From assembly GCF_024652905.1 (NCBI RefSeq), contig NZ_CP102428.1, forward strand, positions 2,306,501 to 2,370,500: a stretch of 64,000 bases of DNA, written 5' to 3'. The DNA comes from Pseudomonas oryzihabitans (GTDB lineage Bacteria > Pseudomonadota > Gammaproteobacteria > Pseudomonadales > Pseudomonadaceae). The stretch's first letter is position 1, and the number at the start of each line of letters is the position of its first letter. The notes under the pieces were generated by a model. The model saw only the letters and a list, made by a program, of their open reading frames with translations, was not told where the DNA came from and made no database searches. Of this stretch, positions 42,765-57,317 are shown one piece after another. The position numbers were made by a program, and so were the translations under genes.

Positions 42765-44081
42765 TCATCCCAGCTCAAACCCGCCCATGCCGTCTGCGGG
42801 CTGCCACTCAAGCCGCCCTCCCCCCGGCAGGCCATCCAGGCCGGGCAGGTTGGCCACCGCCAGCAGTTCGTCGCCGCGCCAGAGCAGCGGCAATCGGCCG
42901 CGCAGGAACGGCGGCACCCCCTGCTCGTTGAACAGGCGCTTGAGCTCGCGCGAGCCGCGACCTGGTACGACCAGCCGCTCGCCTCCCTGGCGATAGCCGA
43001 TCCGCCAGCCGGATTCGGCGGCCTGTTCGAGGAAGTTCAAGCGGCCATTGCCGGCCAGCTCCAGGCTGGCTTCCTGTCCGGTGATGGCCAGGGATTGCGG
43101 CGCGACCTGCCAGGCGTCGGGCACCCACCAGATCCGCCCTGCCCCCCGGCGCACCTGGCCACCTTCGAGACGCCAGAGGGGATCGCTCGCCGCGCCCGCC
43201 TCGCACATTGCCTGCCAACCAGCCCAGTGGGCGCTGTCGGGCTGGCGCGTCAGCGGATCCAACCAGGTGCGCAAGGCATTGCGCTGGCGCGCCTCGCTCA
43301 AGGCTTGCAAAGGCGCCAGGGCCAGATTGGGCAAGGGAATCCAGGCGAACCCGTGATCGACACACCGGGCCCGCTGCAAATCCAGATCGGCCAGCTCGCC
43401 GAGCAATTCGTCGGCTTCGGCCAGATGCCGGGCACCGCGCGCCATGACCTGATCGACGCCCGGCCAGCGGTCGCGTAGCCGTGGCAGCACCTCGTGCCGC
43501 AGATAGTTGCGATCCAGTCGGGTATCGGCGTTGCTGGGGTCTTCGATCCATTCCAGCCCTTCGGCTTCGGCATAGGCCAGCAGCGCACTACGCGGCTCGT
43601 CCAGCAGCGGCCGCCAGAGGCGACCGGCAGCCAGCGAACGGGTTTCGGGCATGCCGGCCAGCCCCTTCACACCCGCGCCCCGTACCAGCCGCTGCAGCAG
43701 GGTTTCCAGCTGATCGTCGCGATGCTGCCCCAGCACCAGGCAGCCATCCTGGGGCAGCACCTGGGCAAAGGCCGCATAGCGCGCCTCGCGCGCAGCCCGT
43801 TCGAGACTGGCCGCGCCATCGGCATGGACGTGCAGGGTAGCGAGGGGGACAGCCAACTTCTGGCAGACCTGGGCGCAGTGCTCGACCCAGGCATCCGCCG
43901 CGGCTTGCAGGCCATGATGCACATGCACCGCCTGCAGATCGCCCGGCAGGCCATGTTCGCGCAGCCGCGCGAAGAGGTACAGGAGAACGGTGGAGTCGAG
44001 TCCGCCGGAGAAGCCCACCCGCCAGTGACGGGTGAGCGGCTGCCGCTCCAGGCGGGCGTGCAGCCGATCCAGCAGACTCAT
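42765..44081 (-). CDS. tilS: tRNA(Ile)-lysidine synthase
   Basis: 438 residues. PP-loop ATP pyrophosphatase motif VGFSGGLDSTVLLYLFARLR, HHGLQAAADAWVEHCAQVCQ, GQHRDDQLETLLQRLVRGAG and DPSNADTRLDRNYLRHEVLP, then TilS-specific C-terminal domains. Makes lysidine at C34 of tRNA-Ile(CAU), changing it to read AUA; essential in most bacteria. ATG at 44081, 10 bp after accA. Confidence 0.95.
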   Translation of the reverse strand: MSLLDRLHARLERQPLTRHWRVGFSGGLDSTVLLYLFARLREHGLPGDLQAVHVHHGLQAAADAWVEHCAQVCQKLAVPLATLHVHADGAASLERAAREARYAAFAQVLPQDGCLVLGQHRDDQLETLLQRLVRGAGVKGLAGMPETRSLAAGRLWRPLLDEPRSALLAYAEAEGLEWIEDPSNADTRLDRNYLRHEVLPRLRDRWPGVDQVMARGARHLAEADELLGELADLDLQRARCVDHGFAWIPLPNLALAPLQALSEARQRNALRTWLDPLTRQPDSAHWAGWQAMCEAGAASDPLWRLEGGQVRRGAGRIWWVPDAWQVAPQSLAITGQEASLELAGNGRLNFLEQAAESGWRIGYRQGGERLVVPGRGSRELKRLFNEQGVPPFLRGRLPLLWRGDELLAVANLPGLDGLPGGGRLEWQPADGMGGFELG

Positions 44082-44091
44082 GAGGGCGAAA

Positions 44092-45042
44092 TCAGGCGAT
44101 GCCGTAGCTCATCAGGCGCTCGTAGCGACGCTCCAGCAGCGCCGGCATATCGTAGCCCTTTAGCTCGTCCAGCTGCTCCAGCAACGCAGTGCGCAGGCTG
44201 TTGGCCATGGCCTGGGGATCGCGGTGCGCGCCACCCAGGGGTTCATCGATCACCTGATCGACGATGTTCAGGCTCTTCAGCCGCTCGGCGGTGATGCCCA
44301 TGGCCTCGGCGGCATCGGGGGCCTTCTCGGCGGTCTTCCACAGGATGGAGGCGCAACCTTCCGGCGAGATCACCGAATAGGTGGAGTGCTGCAGCATGTT
44401 GAGCTGGTCGCAGACGCCGATGGCCAGGGCGCCACCGGAACCACCCTCGCCGATCACGGTGGCGATGATGGGGGTCTTCAGCCGCGCCATGACGCGCAGG
44501 TTCCAGGCGATGGCCTCGCTCTGGCCACGCTCTTCGGCGTCGATGCCCGGGTAGGCACCGGGAGTGTCGATGAAGGTCAGGATCGGCATCTTGAAGCGCT
44601 CGGCCATTTCCATCAGGCGACAGGCCTTGCGATAGCCCTCCGGACGCGGCATGCCGAAGTTGCGGCGGACCTTCTCGCGGACTTCACGACCCTTCTGGTG
44701 GCCGATGATCATCACCGGACGACCTTCCAGGCGGGCGATGCCCCCGACGATGGCCGGATCGTCGGCGAAGTGACGATCGCCGTGCAGCTCTTCGAAATCG
44801 CTGAACAGGTAGTTGATGTAATCGAGGGTATAGGGACGCAGCGGATGCCGGGCCAGACGGGCCACCTGCCAGCTGGACAGGTCGCTGAAGATGCTCTTGG
44901 TGAGCGCCTGACTCTTCTCCTGCAACCGGGCGATCTCGTCACTGATGTTCAGCGCATTGTCGTTACCGACCAGTCGAAGTTCTTCGATCTTGGCCTGGAG
45001 ATCGGCGATGGGCTGTTCGAAATCGAGATAGTTCGGGTTCAT
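44092..45042 (-). CDS. accA: Acetyl-CoA carboxylase carboxyltransferase subunit alpha
   Basis: 316 residues. Start at [10 protein letters not shown] (45042) with GGA six bases upstream, in preference to a Met two codons earlier. Conserved [80 protein letters not shown]. Transfers carboxyl from biotin to acetyl-CoA with AccD, in fatty-acid synthesis. Between dnaE and tilS. Confidence 0.97.
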   Translation of the reverse strand: MNPNYLDFEQPIADLQAKIEELRLVGNDNALNISDEIARLQEKSQALTKSIFSDLSSWQVARLARHPLRPYTLDYINYLFSDFEELHGDRHFADDPAIVGGIARLEGRPVMIIGHQKGREVREKVRRNFGMPRPEGYRKACRLMEMAERFKMPILTFIDTPGAYPGIDAEERGQSEAIAWNLRVMARLKTPIIATVIGEGGSGGALAIGVCDQLNMLQHSTYSVISPEGCASILWKTAEKAPDAAEAMGITAERLKSLNIVDQVIDEPLGGAHRDPQAMANSLRTALLEQLDELKGYDMPALLERRYERLMSYGIA

Positions 45043-45182
45043 GGGCATCCGTTATTACAATCTAGAGCCAGGGGCCGGGGCGCCTACCTTAAGGGATCGG
45101 ACGAGGCAGGTCGAGACTCCTGCCACGTCACCGGCACCCGCCGCTGGCGAGGGTTGGGACGGAGCGCACGAGGCGCTCGGAC

Positions 45183-48704
<3,522 letters not shown>

Positions 48705-48780
48705 GGCAGAGACCCCTTGATGCATGAGGCGCGAGATTGTACTGGATTGTCGACCCGGGGTCAGAACGCCGCGACGGCCG

Positions 48781-49416
48781 TCAGTAGGTCGCGACGATCT
48801 GGGTGGAGGCCTGGGTCTCGAGGGTGTGCCAGGCATCGCGCACCGGCGCGAAGGAGCGCCGGTGGATGGGCGTGGGCCCGAGGCGCCGGAGCGCGTCCAG
48901 ATGCTCGGCGGTGGGATAGCCCTTGTGCCCGGCCAGGCCATAGCCCGGATAGAGGGCATCCAGCACCTGCATCTCGCGATCGCGACTCACCTTGGCCAGG
49001 ATGGACGCCGCGGCGATCGCCGGGACCTGGCTGTCGCCCTTCACCACCGGCGCACTGGGCACCGCCAGCTTGGGACAGCGATTGCCATCGATCAGGGCCA
49101 GCCGCGGCTGCACGTGGAGCCCCTCGACCGCGCGCTGCATGGCCAGCATGGTGGCGTGCAGGATGTTCAGCCGGTCGATCTCGGCGACCTCGGCGCGGGC
49201 CACGCACCAGGCCAGGGCCTTTTCCTGGATCTCGTCGAACAGGGCTTCGCGGCGCGCCAGCGACAGCTTCTTCGAATCGTTCAGGCCGAGGATGGGCTTG
49301 CCCGGATCGAGGATCACCGCAGCCGTGACCACGGCGCCGCACAGCGGACCGCGACCGACTTCGTCGACGCCGGCGACCAGCGCCTCGACCAAGTTGAAAT
49401 CCAGGCCCAGCTGCAT
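48781..49416 (-). CDS. rnhB: Ribonuclease HII
   Basis: 211 residues. Acidic active site in [39 protein letters not shown], and [17 protein letters not shown]. Removes ribonucleotides from DNA. ATG at 49416 overlaps the lpxB stop by one base (TGATG). Confidence 0.96.
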   Translation of the reverse strand: MQLGLDFNLVEALVAGVDEVGRGPLCGAVVTAAVILDPGKPILGLNDSKKLSLARREALFDEIQEKALAWCVARAEVAEIDRLNILHATMLAMQRAVEGLHVQPRLALIDGNRCPKLAVPSAPVVKGDSQVPAIAAASILAKVSRDREMQVLDALYPGYGLAGHKGYPTAEHLDALRRLGPTPIHRRSFAPVRDAWHTLETQASTQIVATY

Positions 49417-50585
49417 CAGCCACGCTGCCGCAGGAGATCCAGCACGGCAGTGGCCGCCTGGACCGAGGCATCGCGCCTCAGGCTGTGATGGATGGCCGCG
49501 AAGCTGTCGGTCTGCTGCTGCGGCTGCTCCAGCAGCGGCAGGAGTTCGGCCACCAGCCGCTCCGGGGTCGCCTCGTGCTGGATCAGCTCCGGCACCAGCT
49601 TGCGCCCGGCCAGGAGGTTGGGCAGCGAGATGTAGGGGCTCTTCACCAGCTGCTTGAGGATCAGATAGGTCAGGGGGGCCACCCGATAGGCCACCACCAT
49701 GGGTCGCTTGAACAGCAGCGTCTCCAGGGTCGCAGTGCCCGAGGCGATCAGCACGCCATCACAGGCGGCCAGCACCTCATGGGAACGCCCATCGGTCAGC
49801 AGCAGCGGCAGCGGCGGCCGGCCTTCCAGCAGTTGCTCCACCTGCGCCCGCCGCGCGGCATTGGCACAGGGCAGCACGAAGCGCACATCAGGACGCACGG
49901 CCAGCAACTGGGCGGCAGCGTCGAGGAACAGCGCACCGAGGCGCCCTACTTCGCCACCGCGACTGCCCGGCAACAGGGCGATGACCGTACCCTCTTCCGG
50001 CAGGCCCAAGGCCTGTCTGGCCGCCAGGCGGTCGCTGTCCAGGGGAATGGTATCGGCCAGCGGATGGCCGACGAAGCGCACGGGCACCTGCTGCTCTTCG
50101 TAGAAACGGGCTTCGAAGGGAAACAGGGTCAGCATCAGGTCGCAGCCGTCGCGGATCTTGAGCACCCGCTTCTGGCGCCAGGCCCAGACCGAGGGACTGA
50201 CGTAGTGCACCGCCGGTATGCCCGCGCGATGCAGCTGGGCTTCGATTTCGAGGACGAAATCCGGAGCATCGATACCGATGAAGACGTCGGGACGGGCGTC
50301 GAGCAACTGAGCGATCAGCGCCTTGCGCCGACCCAGCAGTTCACGCAGGCGGCCGAGTACCTCGACCAGCCCCATGACCGCCAGGCGTTCCATGGGAAAT
50401 TCGGACACCAGCCCTTCGGCTTCCATCCGCGGACCGCCCACGCCCATGAAGGAGATATTCGGGTGCTGTTCACGCAGCGCCTGCATCAGGCCGGCGCCGA
50501 GCAGATCACCCGACGCCTCCCCTGCCACCAGCGCCACGCGCAGCGGGCGTTGGGCGAACTCAGCGGGTGATGCCACGCGTCGCAC
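49416..50585 (-). CDS. lpxB: Lipid A disaccharide synthase
   Basis: 389 residues if GTG at 50585 is used. [60 protein letters not shown] and [14 protein letters not shown] mark this GT-B glycosyltransferase, which joins UDP-2,3-diacylglucosamine and lipid X. Start is unsure: GTG at 50585 and at 50576 both lie inside the end of lpxA and neither has a clear ribosome site. Confidence 0.95.
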   Translation of the reverse strand: MRRVASPAEFAQRPLRVALVAGEASGDLLGAGLMQALREQHPNISFMGVGGPRMEAEGLVSEFPMERLAVMGLVEVLGRLRELLGRRKALIAQLLDARPDVFIGIDAPDFVLEIEAQLHRAGIPAVHYVSPSVWAWRQKRVLKIRDGCDLMLTLFPFEARFYEEQQVPVRFVGHPLADTIPLDSDRLAARQALGLPEEGTVIALLPGSRGGEVGRLGALFLDAAAQLLAVRPDVRFVLPCANAARRAQVEQLLEGRPPLPLLLTDGRSHEVLAACDGVLIASGTATLETLLFKRPMVVAYRVAPLTYLILKQLVKSPYISLPNLLAGRKLVPELIQHEATPERLVAELLPLLEQPQQQTDSFAAIHHSLRRDASVQAATAVLDLLRQRG

Positions 50586-51336
50586 TCAGGATGGAATCAC
50601 GGAACACCGCCACCTCGGGAAACTGCTGAGCCACTGGCTCCAGCTCACGCAGGGCGTCATCGACGGTCAGCCCCTGGCGATAGACCACCTTGTAGGCGCG
50701 GCGCAATTCCTTGATGGCTTCGGCCGAGAAGCCCCGGCGACGCATGCCTTCGAAGTTCATACTGCGGGCTTCGGCCGGATTGCCGAACACCGTGACATAG
50801 GCCGGTACGTCCTTGCCGATGGCCGTGCCCATGCCGGAAAAGCTGTGGGCACCGATGCGGCAGAACTGATGCACCAGGGTATAGCCGGACAGGATCGCCC
50901 AGTCGTCGACATGCACGTGCCCGGCGAGGGCCGTGTTGTTGACCAGGATGCAGTGATTGCCGATCACGCTGTCATGGCCGATGTGCACATAGGCCATCAG
51001 CAGGTTGTGATCGCCAAGGGTCGTCTCTTCCCGATCCTGCACGGTACCGCGATGGATGGTGACCCCTTCGCGAATGGTGTTGTGATCGCCGATCCGCAGC
51101 CGGGTCGGTTCGCCCTGGTACTTGAGATCGGGCGTATCCTCGCCGATGGACGAGAACTGGAAGATACGATTGTGACGTCCGATCACGGTCGGACCCTTGA
51201 GGATGACGTGAGGCCCGATGACGGTCCCTTCGCCAATCTCGACATCCGGTCCGATGATCGACCAGGGGCCGACCTGGACATCGGCGGCGAGCCGTGCCTT
51301 GGGGTCGACGATAGCCCTGGGGTCAATCAACGTCAT
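50560..51336 (-). CDS. lpxA: UDP-N-acetylglucosamine acyltransferase LpxA
   Basis: 258 residues of left-handed beta-helix hexapeptide repeats (e.g. [20 protein letters not shown]). Catalytic histidine is His121 in [12 protein letters not shown]. The residue at the acyl-chain ruler position is Met169 ([11 protein letters not shown]), as in P. aeruginosa where it sets a C10 3-hydroxyacyl preference; E. coli has Gly and uses C14. First step of lipid A. ATG at 51336 overlaps fabZ stop by 4 bp. Confidence 0.97.
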   Translation of the reverse strand: MTLIDPRAIVDPKARLAADVQVGPWSIIGPDVEIGEGTVIGPHVILKGPTVIGRHNRIFQFSSIGEDTPDLKYQGEPTRLRIGDHNTIREGVTIHRGTVQDREETTLGDHNLLMAYVHIGHDSVIGNHCILVNNTALAGHVHVDDWAILSGYTLVHQFCRIGAHSFSGMGTAIGKDVPAYVTVFGNPAEARSMNFEGMRRRGFSAEAIKELRRAYKVVYRQGLTVDDALRELEPVAQQFPEVAVFRDSILSATRGITR

Positions 51337-51773
51337 AGCTTGCGTTCCGCACAGATGATTTCAGCCGAGCAGACCGGCTTGTCGTCCACACTGGCGTGGC
51401 ATTCGAATTTCCAGATGCCGCGCTTGGTACTGATGAAGCGGGCGTCGAGCATCAGCTGATCGCCCGGCGTCACCGGCTGGCGAAAACGCAGCTTATCCGA
51501 TCCGACGAAGTAGTACAGGGTGCCATCGGCCGGCGAGGAATTCATCATCTTGAAACCGAGCACGCCAGCGGCCTGCGCCATGGCTTCGACGATCAGCACG
51601 CCCGGCATGATCGGGTGCTGGGGGAAGTGGCCGGTAAAGAACGGTTCGTTGATGCTGACGTTCTTGTAGGCACGAATGCGCTTGGCTTCGATATCCAGCT
51701 CCAGCACGCGATCCACTAACAGAAAGGGATAGCGATGCGGGAGATATTCGCGGATCTCGTTGATGTCCATCAT
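51333..51773 (-). CDS. fabZ: 3-hydroxyacyl-ACP dehydratase FabZ
   Basis: 146 residues (or 145 from the second ATG at 51770). Hot-dog fold: [18 protein letters not shown], catalytic His in [20 protein letters not shown] with downstream Glu in that helix ([12 protein letters not shown]). Dehydrates 3-hydroxyacyl-ACP in fatty-acid elongation; its position between lpxD and lpxA couples the shared 3-hydroxyacyl-ACP pool to lipid A. Confidence 0.96.
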   Translation of the reverse strand: MMDINEIREYLPHRYPFLLVDRVLELDIEAKRIRAYKNVSINEPFFTGHFPQHPIMPGVLIVEAMAQAAGVLGFKMMNSSPADGTLYYFVGSDKLRFRQPVTPGDQLMLDARFISTKRGIWKFECHASVDDKPVCSAEIICAERKL

Positions 51774-51818
51774 GGTCGGGGAAGGCCTGTTCAGAAAGGG
51801 GAAACATCCGATGCAGAA

Positions 51819-52892
51819 TCAAGCATCAGAAGCAGCGTCATCCCGCGAGGTCACGGTAGCAACGATTTTTTCCAGATGTTGCAGACGGCGGGCCATGTCG
51901 TCGAGGTGACGAATCCGCGCGGCGCTCTTCTTCCATTCACCGGCCGGCTGCATCGCCGTACCGGAGGAATAGGCGCCGGGCTCGGTAATCGAGCGGGTCA
52001 CCATGGTCATACCGGTGACGAACACGTGGTCGCACACCTCGATATGACCGACCATGCCCACGCCACCGGCGATGGTGCAGTGCTTGCCGATCTTGGTACT
52101 GCCAGAGATGCCCACGCAGGCGGCCATGGCGGTGTGCTCACCGACCTGGACGTTGTGCGCGATCATGATCTGGTTGTCGAGCTTGACGCCATTGCTGATG
52201 ACCGTGTTCGCCAGGGCGCCGCGGTCGATGGTGGTGTTGGCACCAATCTCGACGTCGTCGCCGATCAGCACCCCACCCAGCTGGGCGATCTTCTGCCACT
52301 GACCACCCTCGTTGGCGAAGCCGAAGCCCTCGGCACCGATCACGGCACCCGATTGCACCACGGCACGCTCGCCGATGGTCACGTCGTGGTAGAGCGTGAC
52401 CCGGGGCGCCAGCCAGCTGTCGGCCCCAATGACGCTCCGCGCACCCACCACGCAGTGGGCGCCCAGACTGACGCCCGCGCCGATGCGCGCCTGCGCCTCG
52501 ATCACCACATAGGGACCGATGGCCGCCGTCGGATCGACCTCGGCATCCGCCGCGACCAGCGCCGTGGGATGGATACCGGCCGCGCTGCGCGGCTTGCGAT
52601 CGAACAGATGGGAAAGCCGCGCGTAGGCCAGATAGGGGTTCGCCAGGATCAGGGCGTCACCGGCATAGCCGTCGGCGTCCTTTTCCGTCAGCAGCACGGC
52701 CCCGGCCTGGGTATCGGCCAGGAAGCGGCGGTACTGCGGATTGGCTAGAAAACTCAACTGCTCAGGACCGGCCTCGGGCAGGGTAGCCAGACCGGTTACC
52801 AGGCGCTCGGACGAACCGCGTAACTCCACGGTCAACTGGCGGCTTTCCAGCCACTGCGCCAGTTCGCCCAGCGTAAAGGTGGTATGGCTCAT
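51819..52892 (-). CDS. lpxD: UDP-3-O-acylglucosamine N-acyltransferase LpxD
   Basis: 357 residues. N-terminal uridine-binding domain ([20 protein letters not shown]), then hexapeptide repeats such as [20 protein letters not shown], with [20 protein letters not shown] holding the catalytic His region, and a C-terminal helix. ATG at 52892 overlaps the skp stop by one base (TGATG). Confidence 0.96.
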   Translation of the reverse strand: MSHTTFTLGELAQWLESRQLTVELRGSSERLVTGLATLPEAGPEQLSFLANPQYRRFLADTQAGAVLLTEKDADGYAGDALILANPYLAYARLSHLFDRKPRSAAGIHPTALVAADAEVDPTAAIGPYVVIEAQARIGAGVSLGAHCVVGARSVIGADSWLAPRVTLYHDVTIGERAVVQSGAVIGAEGFGFANEGGQWQKIAQLGGVLIGDDVEIGANTTIDRGALANTVISNGVKLDNQIMIAHNVQVGEHTAMAACVGISGSTKIGKHCTIAGGVGMVGHIEVCDHVFVTGMTMVTRSITEPGAYSSGTAMQPAGEWKKSAARIRHLDDMARRLQHLEKIVATVTSRDDAASDA

Positions 52893-53395
52893 CAACGACC
52901 CGCGTTCATGCGCTCGATCACCTGACGGGTGATGTCGTATTGCGGCTTCACGTCCACCACGGCACCGCGCTCGAGCACCAGATCGTAATCGCCCTTCTTC
53001 AGCACCTCTTCCACGGCCTTGTCCAGGCGCGGCTTGAGCAGCTTGAGCATGTCACGATCCGACGCCGCCTTGGCATCGTTGAGTTCCTTGGACTGGAACT
53101 GGAAGTCCCGGGCCTTCTGGCGGAAGTCGTTCTCCAGGCGGGTACGCTCGGCCTGGGCCAGCTTGTCACCGCCCTTGTTGAGCTTGTCCTGGATGTCCTT
53201 GGCGGAGCTTTCCAGGCCCTTGAGCTTGTTCAGCTGGGGACCGAACTTCTTCTCGGAATCCACCGCGTACTTCTTGGCGGCATCGGATTCCAGCAGGGCC
53301 ATCTGGTAGTTCAGCACGGCGATCTTGGTATCGGCGAACACCGGAGCGGCGACGAGAACGGCAGCGAACAGAGCGTAACGGGTGTACTTGTGCAC
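52892..53395 (-). CDS. skp: Periplasmic chaperone Skp/OmpH
   Basis: 167 residues. Signal peptide [15 protein letters not shown], then [20 protein letters not shown] and long coiled-coil arms ([20 protein letters not shown]). Holds unfolded outer-membrane proteins. Start GTG at 53395 (MHKYTRY) because AGGAG lies six bases upstream. Directly after bamA in the operon. Confidence 0.92.
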   Translation of the reverse strand: MHKYTRYALFAAVLVAAPVFADTKIAVLNYQMALLESDAAKKYAVDSEKKFGPQLNKLKGLESSAKDIQDKLNKGGDKLAQAERTRLENDFRQKARDFQFQSKELNDAKAASDRDMLKLLKPRLDKAVEEVLKKGDYDLVLERGAVVDVKPQYDITRQVIERMNAGR

Positions 53396-53434
53396 AGTTG
53401 ACTCCTGCGTAAAGCGCAAAGGTGTAGCCTGGGG

Positions 53435-55825
53435 TCAGAACGTCTGACCCAGCGAGAACTGGAAGACCTGCGGATCGGAGTTGGTCGGCTTCTTGACCGG
53501 AACGCCCAGGCTGAAGCTCAGCGGACCCAGGGCGGTAACCCAGGTCACACCGACACCAACGGAGCTGGCCATGTTGGAGAAGCTGACATCGCCGCAGTTC
53601 TTCGTCGAGCCCAGGTAGCACTTGGTGCTGAACACATTACCTACGTCCCAGAACAAGACGGTCCGCAGGGACTTCTGATCCTTCACGAAAGGCAAGGGGA
53701 ACAGGTATTCCACACCACCGGTGATCAGGACGTTGCCACCAAAGGCCTCGTCGTTTTCCCGATCGCGATAGCCCTGACCTTGGGACCCGTACTTGGTACC
53801 AAGAGCAGGATCATCATTGATGTACCGCGGAGGGGTTGTACGCGGACCCAGGCTGCTGTCCTCGAAACCCCGTACCGAGTTGAAGCCACCGGCGTAGTAG
53901 TTCTCGTAGAACGGCAGGCCATCGGTGCTGCCATAGCCGTCGCCGTAACCCAGCTCGGTATGGAAGCGCAGCGCGGTAGTGTCGGTCAGCGGGGTGAACA
54001 GCTGGCCGCGGTAGTCGAGCTTGTAGAAGCTCAGGTCGCTGCCCGGGATGGTAATCTGGCCGGTCAGGCTCTGGGAGGCACCACGGGTCGGCAGCACGCC
54101 GCGGTTCAGCGTCGAGCTCGACCAGCCGATGCTGGCCTTGAAGTTGGTGAAGTTGTCCCCTTCACGCTGGACGAAATCGTAGATCTCGTCGGCGCTGTAG
54201 GTACCGGGATTGATCTCGTCCTTCTGCACGCTCAGACCATAGGTCAGGCGCGAGGTCTCGCTGATCGGATAGCCCAGGGTGACACCGGTACCCAGGCTGT
54301 TGATCGAGTAGTAGGAGACGTCACTGTCGTACAGTTTGCTGTAGTCGGTGCTGCGATAGAAGATGTTGTAGCCCAGACTCACGCCATCCGGCGTGAAGTA
54401 GGGATCGGTGAAACTGAAGTTGTAGCGACTCTGGTACTGGGAACGGGTCAGACCGATGCTGACCTGGTTGCCGGTACCGAGGAAGTTGTTCTGGCTGATG
54501 GAACCACCGAGGATCAGACCGGCGCTCTGGGCGAAGCCGATGCTGGCGGTGATGGAGCCGGACGGCTGCTCTTCGACGTTGTAGTTGACGTCGACCATGT
54601 CGTCGGTGCCCGGTACCTGGGGCGTCTCGACCTTGACTTCCTTGAAGTAGCCCAGGCGTTCGAGACGGGTCTTGGACTGGTCGATGAGGTAGGTGGACGC
54701 CCATCCGCCTTCCATCTGGCGCATCTCGCGACGCAGCACCTCGTCCTCGGTCTTGGTGTTGCCGCGGAAGTTGATGCGATTGACGTAGGCACGCTTGCCC
54801 GGATCGACCACATAGGTCAGGGACACGCTGTGGTCGTCGTCATGGGGCTCGGGCAGACCGTTGACGTTGGCGAAGGTGTAGCCTTCGTTGCCCAGGCGGC
54901 GGGTGATCAGATCCGAGGTACTGGTCATGACCTTGCGCGAGAAGACCTGGCCCGGCTGGACCAGCATCAGTTTGCGCAGCTCTTCCTCCGGCACCTTGAG
55001 GTCGCCGGACAGCTTGACTTCACGAACGGTGTACTTCTGCCCTTCGTTGACGTTGACCGTGATGTAGACGTGCTTCTTGTCGGGCGTGATGGACACCTGG
55101 GTCGAGGTGATGTCCATGTTGATGTAGCCGCGGTCCAGGTAATAGGAACGCAGGCGCTCCAGGTCACCCGCCAACTTTTCCCGGGAGTACTTGTCATCGT
55201 TACGGAAGAACGACAACCAGTTGCTCGGCTTGAGTTCAAACAGCGAGGTGAGGTCATCCTCGGCGAAGACCGTGTTGCCCACCACATTGACGTGGGAGAT
55301 GGTCGCGACCTCGCCCTCGTTGACGGTGATCTTCAGCTGCACCCGGTTACGGGGCTGCGGCACCACTTCGGCGTCGATGCTGGCGGAATAACGGCCCTGG
55401 GCGACGTACTGGCGCAGCAGTTCGTTGCGCACGCCTTCCAGCGTCGCACGCTGGAAGATCTCGCCCTCGGCGAGACCGGCCTGCTTGAGGCCCTTCATCA
55501 GGTCGTCGCTGGAGATCGCCTTGTTGCCTTCCAGGGTGATGCTGGAAATGGAGGGACGCTCGACCAGATTCACGACCAGGACGTTGCCGTCACGGCCCAG
55601 CTGGATGTCCTGGAAGAATCCGGTACGGAAGAGTGAGCGGGAGGCTTCGGCCAACTTGTTGTCGTCGACGGACTCGCCGACATTGAGCGGCAGGGCACCG
55701 AAGACGCTGCCGGACGATACTCGTTGCAGTCCGTTGACGCGGATATCGGAGATGGTGAAGGACTCGGCGTGTACCTCGCCGATCATCAGCGCGGCTATTA
55801 CCGCAGGTAGCAGCAGGCGTTTCAT
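53435..55825 (-). CDS. bamA: Outer-membrane protein assembly factor BamA
   Basis: 796 residues. Signal peptide MKRLLLPAVIAALMIGEVHA, five POTRA repeats (starting ISDIRVNGLQRVSSGSVFGA) to ~residue 420, and a C-terminal 16-strand barrel ending in FQFSLGQTF with the terminal aromatic residue. The VRGF motif of the Omp85 family appears as FNSVRGFEDSSLGPRT. Core of the BAM complex. ATG at 55825. Confidence 0.98.
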   Translation of the reverse strand: MKRLLLPAVIAALMIGEVHAESFTISDIRVNGLQRVSSGSVFGALPLNVGESVDDNKLAEASRSLFRTGFFQDIQLGRDGNVLVVNLVERPSISSITLEGNKAISSDDLMKGLKQAGLAEGEIFQRATLEGVRNELLRQYVAQGRYSASIDAEVVPQPRNRVQLKITVNEGEVATISHVNVVGNTVFAEDDLTSLFELKPSNWLSFFRNDDKYSREKLAGDLERLRSYYLDRGYINMDITSTQVSITPDKKHVYITVNVNEGQKYTVREVKLSGDLKVPEEELRKLMLVQPGQVFSRKVMTSTSDLITRRLGNEGYTFANVNGLPEPHDDDHSVSLTYVVDPGKRAYVNRINFRGNTKTEDEVLRREMRQMEGGWASTYLIDQSKTRLERLGYFKEVKVETPQVPGTDDMVDVNYNVEEQPSGSITASIGFAQSAGLILGGSISQNNFLGTGNQVSIGLTRSQYQSRYNFSFTDPYFTPDGVSLGYNIFYRSTDYSKLYDSDVSYYSINSLGTGVTLGYPISETSRLTYGLSVQKDEINPGTYSADEIYDFVQREGDNFTNFKASIGWSSSTLNRGVLPTRGASQSLTGQITIPGSDLSFYKLDYRGQLFTPLTDTTALRFHTELGYGDGYGSTDGLPFYENYYAGGFNSVRGFEDSSLGPRTTPPRYINDDPALGTKYGSQGQGYRDRENDEAFGGNVLITGGVEYLFPLPFVKDQKSLRTVLFWDVGNVFSTKCYLGSTKNCGDVSFSNMASSVGVGVTWVTALGPLSFSLGVPVKKPTNSDPQVFQFSLGQTF

Positions 55826-55850
55826 GAGTCCCTTTTATTCCAACTGGCAA

Positions 55851-55881
55851 ATAAAGAATCTGCCGCACTGGGCGGCAGATT
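55851..55881 (-). terminator. Hairpin between rseP and bamA
   Basis: A perfect 10-bp stem (55857-55866 with 55872-55881) followed on the minus strand by CTTTATTT. It could terminate or attenuate rseP transcripts before bamA. U-tract is interrupted, so partial termination is more likely. Confidence 0.5.
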
Positions 55882-55898
55882 CGGCAATCAGCAGAGTG

Positions 55899-57251
55899 TC
55901 AGAGGCGACCGAGGTCATTGACCAAGGCCAGCAGCATCACACCCACGACGAGGCTAATACCGATCTGCATGCCCCATGTCTGTACACGCTCGGACAAGGG
56001 CCGCCCGCGAATCCACTCGACGAAGTAGAAGACCAGATGACCACCGTCGAGCACAGGGATAGGCAACAGATTCAGAACCCCCAGGCTTATGCTCAGGTAC
56101 GCCAGAAAATTGAGGAAATCCCCCAGGCCTGACTGAGCGGAAGCGCCCGCCACTTTAGCAATGGTTATCGGCCCGCTCAAGTTTTTTACCGACAGCTCTC
56201 CCAAGAGCATCTTCTTCAGGGAAACCAGCGTCAGCACGCTCATCTGCCAGGTCCGACCGATACCCTCCCCTACGGCGGCGACGGGTCCATAGCTGATTTC
56301 GCGAACCATTTCCGCCGGCCACTTGACCGGTGCCACACCGGCGCCGAGGTAGCCGGCGTCGGTGGAATCGACCCGCCGCGCGTCCAAACGTAGGGACAGA
56401 TCCCGCCGCTGACCCTCGCGTTCATAGGTGACCTTGACCTGCTGATCGGGGTGCGCCCGCACCCACTCCACCGCCTGCTGCCAATCGCTGATCGCCGTAT
56501 CGTTCAGGGCGATCAGGCGATCCCCCGTCTGCAGGCCGGCCGCTTTCGCCGGACCGGCCGGATCCAGCTCGGCGAAGACTGCCGGAATCTGTGGCCGCCA
56601 GGGTTTCAGGCCCAGGGCCTGGATCGGATCGGGATCTTCCGCACCGCGCAGCCAGGCGTCGAGCTGGATGACCGTGCGCTGCTCGGCGGTGGTGCCCGGC
56701 ACCCGGTAACTCAGGCGCAGCGGACCACTTTCACCCAGACGATCGACCAGGCGCAGATTGACTGCCGACCAGCTGTCCACAGCGGCGTCATCCACCGCGG
56801 TCAGCTCAGCGCCGACGGGGATGCCTGCGGTGGCAGCCAGCGTATCGGGCGTGATGCCGCCCACGACCGGCCGCGGCTGCTGGGAACCCAGCATGGCCAA
56901 CATCCAGAAGAACAGGATGGCGAGCAGGAAGTTGGCGATCGGACCGGCGGCGACGATGGCGATGCGCTGGCGTACCGTCTTGCGGTTGAAGGCGGCATGC
57001 TGATCTTCAGGGGCCACCGGCGCTTCGCGCTCGTCCAGCATCTTCACGTAGCCGCCCAGTGGGATCGCGGCCACCACGAATTCGGTGCCGTGGCGATCGT
57101 GCCAGCGCAGCAGCGGCTTGCCAAAACCGACGGAAAAGCGCAGGACCTTGACGCCGCACCGGCGCGCCGTCCAGAAATGGCCATACTCGTGAATGGTCAC
57201 CAGGACGCCCAGGGCGATCAGGGTTCCCAGTATCGTATAAAGGATGGACAT
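55899..57251 (-). CDS. rseP: Site-2 protease RseP
   Basis: 450 residues. Zinc motif HEYGH in TIHEYGHFWTARRCG at the first membrane helix, two PDZ domains (~residues 120-215 and 215-310), and the third-ligand motif NLLPIPVLDGGHLVFYF near the C-terminus. Intramembrane cleavage of anti-sigma factors such as MucA/RseA in envelope stress. ATG at 57251. Confidence 0.97.
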   Translation of the reverse strand: MSILYTILGTLIALGVLVTIHEYGHFWTARRCGVKVLRFSVGFGKPLLRWHDRHGTEFVVAAIPLGGYVKMLDEREAPVAPEDQHAAFNRKTVRQRIAIVAAGPIANFLLAILFFWMLAMLGSQQPRPVVGGITPDTLAATAGIPVGAELTAVDDAAVDSWSAVNLRLVDRLGESGPLRLSYRVPGTTAEQRTVIQLDAWLRGAEDPDPIQALGLKPWRPQIPAVFAELDPAGPAKAAGLQTGDRLIALNDTAISDWQQAVEWVRAHPDQQVKVTYEREGQRRDLSLRLDARRVDSTDAGYLGAGVAPVKWPAEMVREISYGPVAAVGEGIGRTWQMSVLTLVSLKKMLLGELSVKNLSGPITIAKVAGASAQSGLGDFLNFLAYLSISLGVLNLLPIPVLDGGHLVFYFVEWIRGRPLSERVQTWGMQIGISLVVGVMLLALVNDLGRL

Positions 57252-57317
57252 TGGCTGCCTCCGCTACCTCAGTGTGCCGATTCTGCGGACTCGCAGGTCA
57301 GGTGTCGAGGCGCGGGA

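Noticed and set aside
53780-55636. A 618-codon plus-strand frame
   Set aside because: Antisense to bamA, whose signal peptide, POTRA repeats and terminal aromatic residue are clear.
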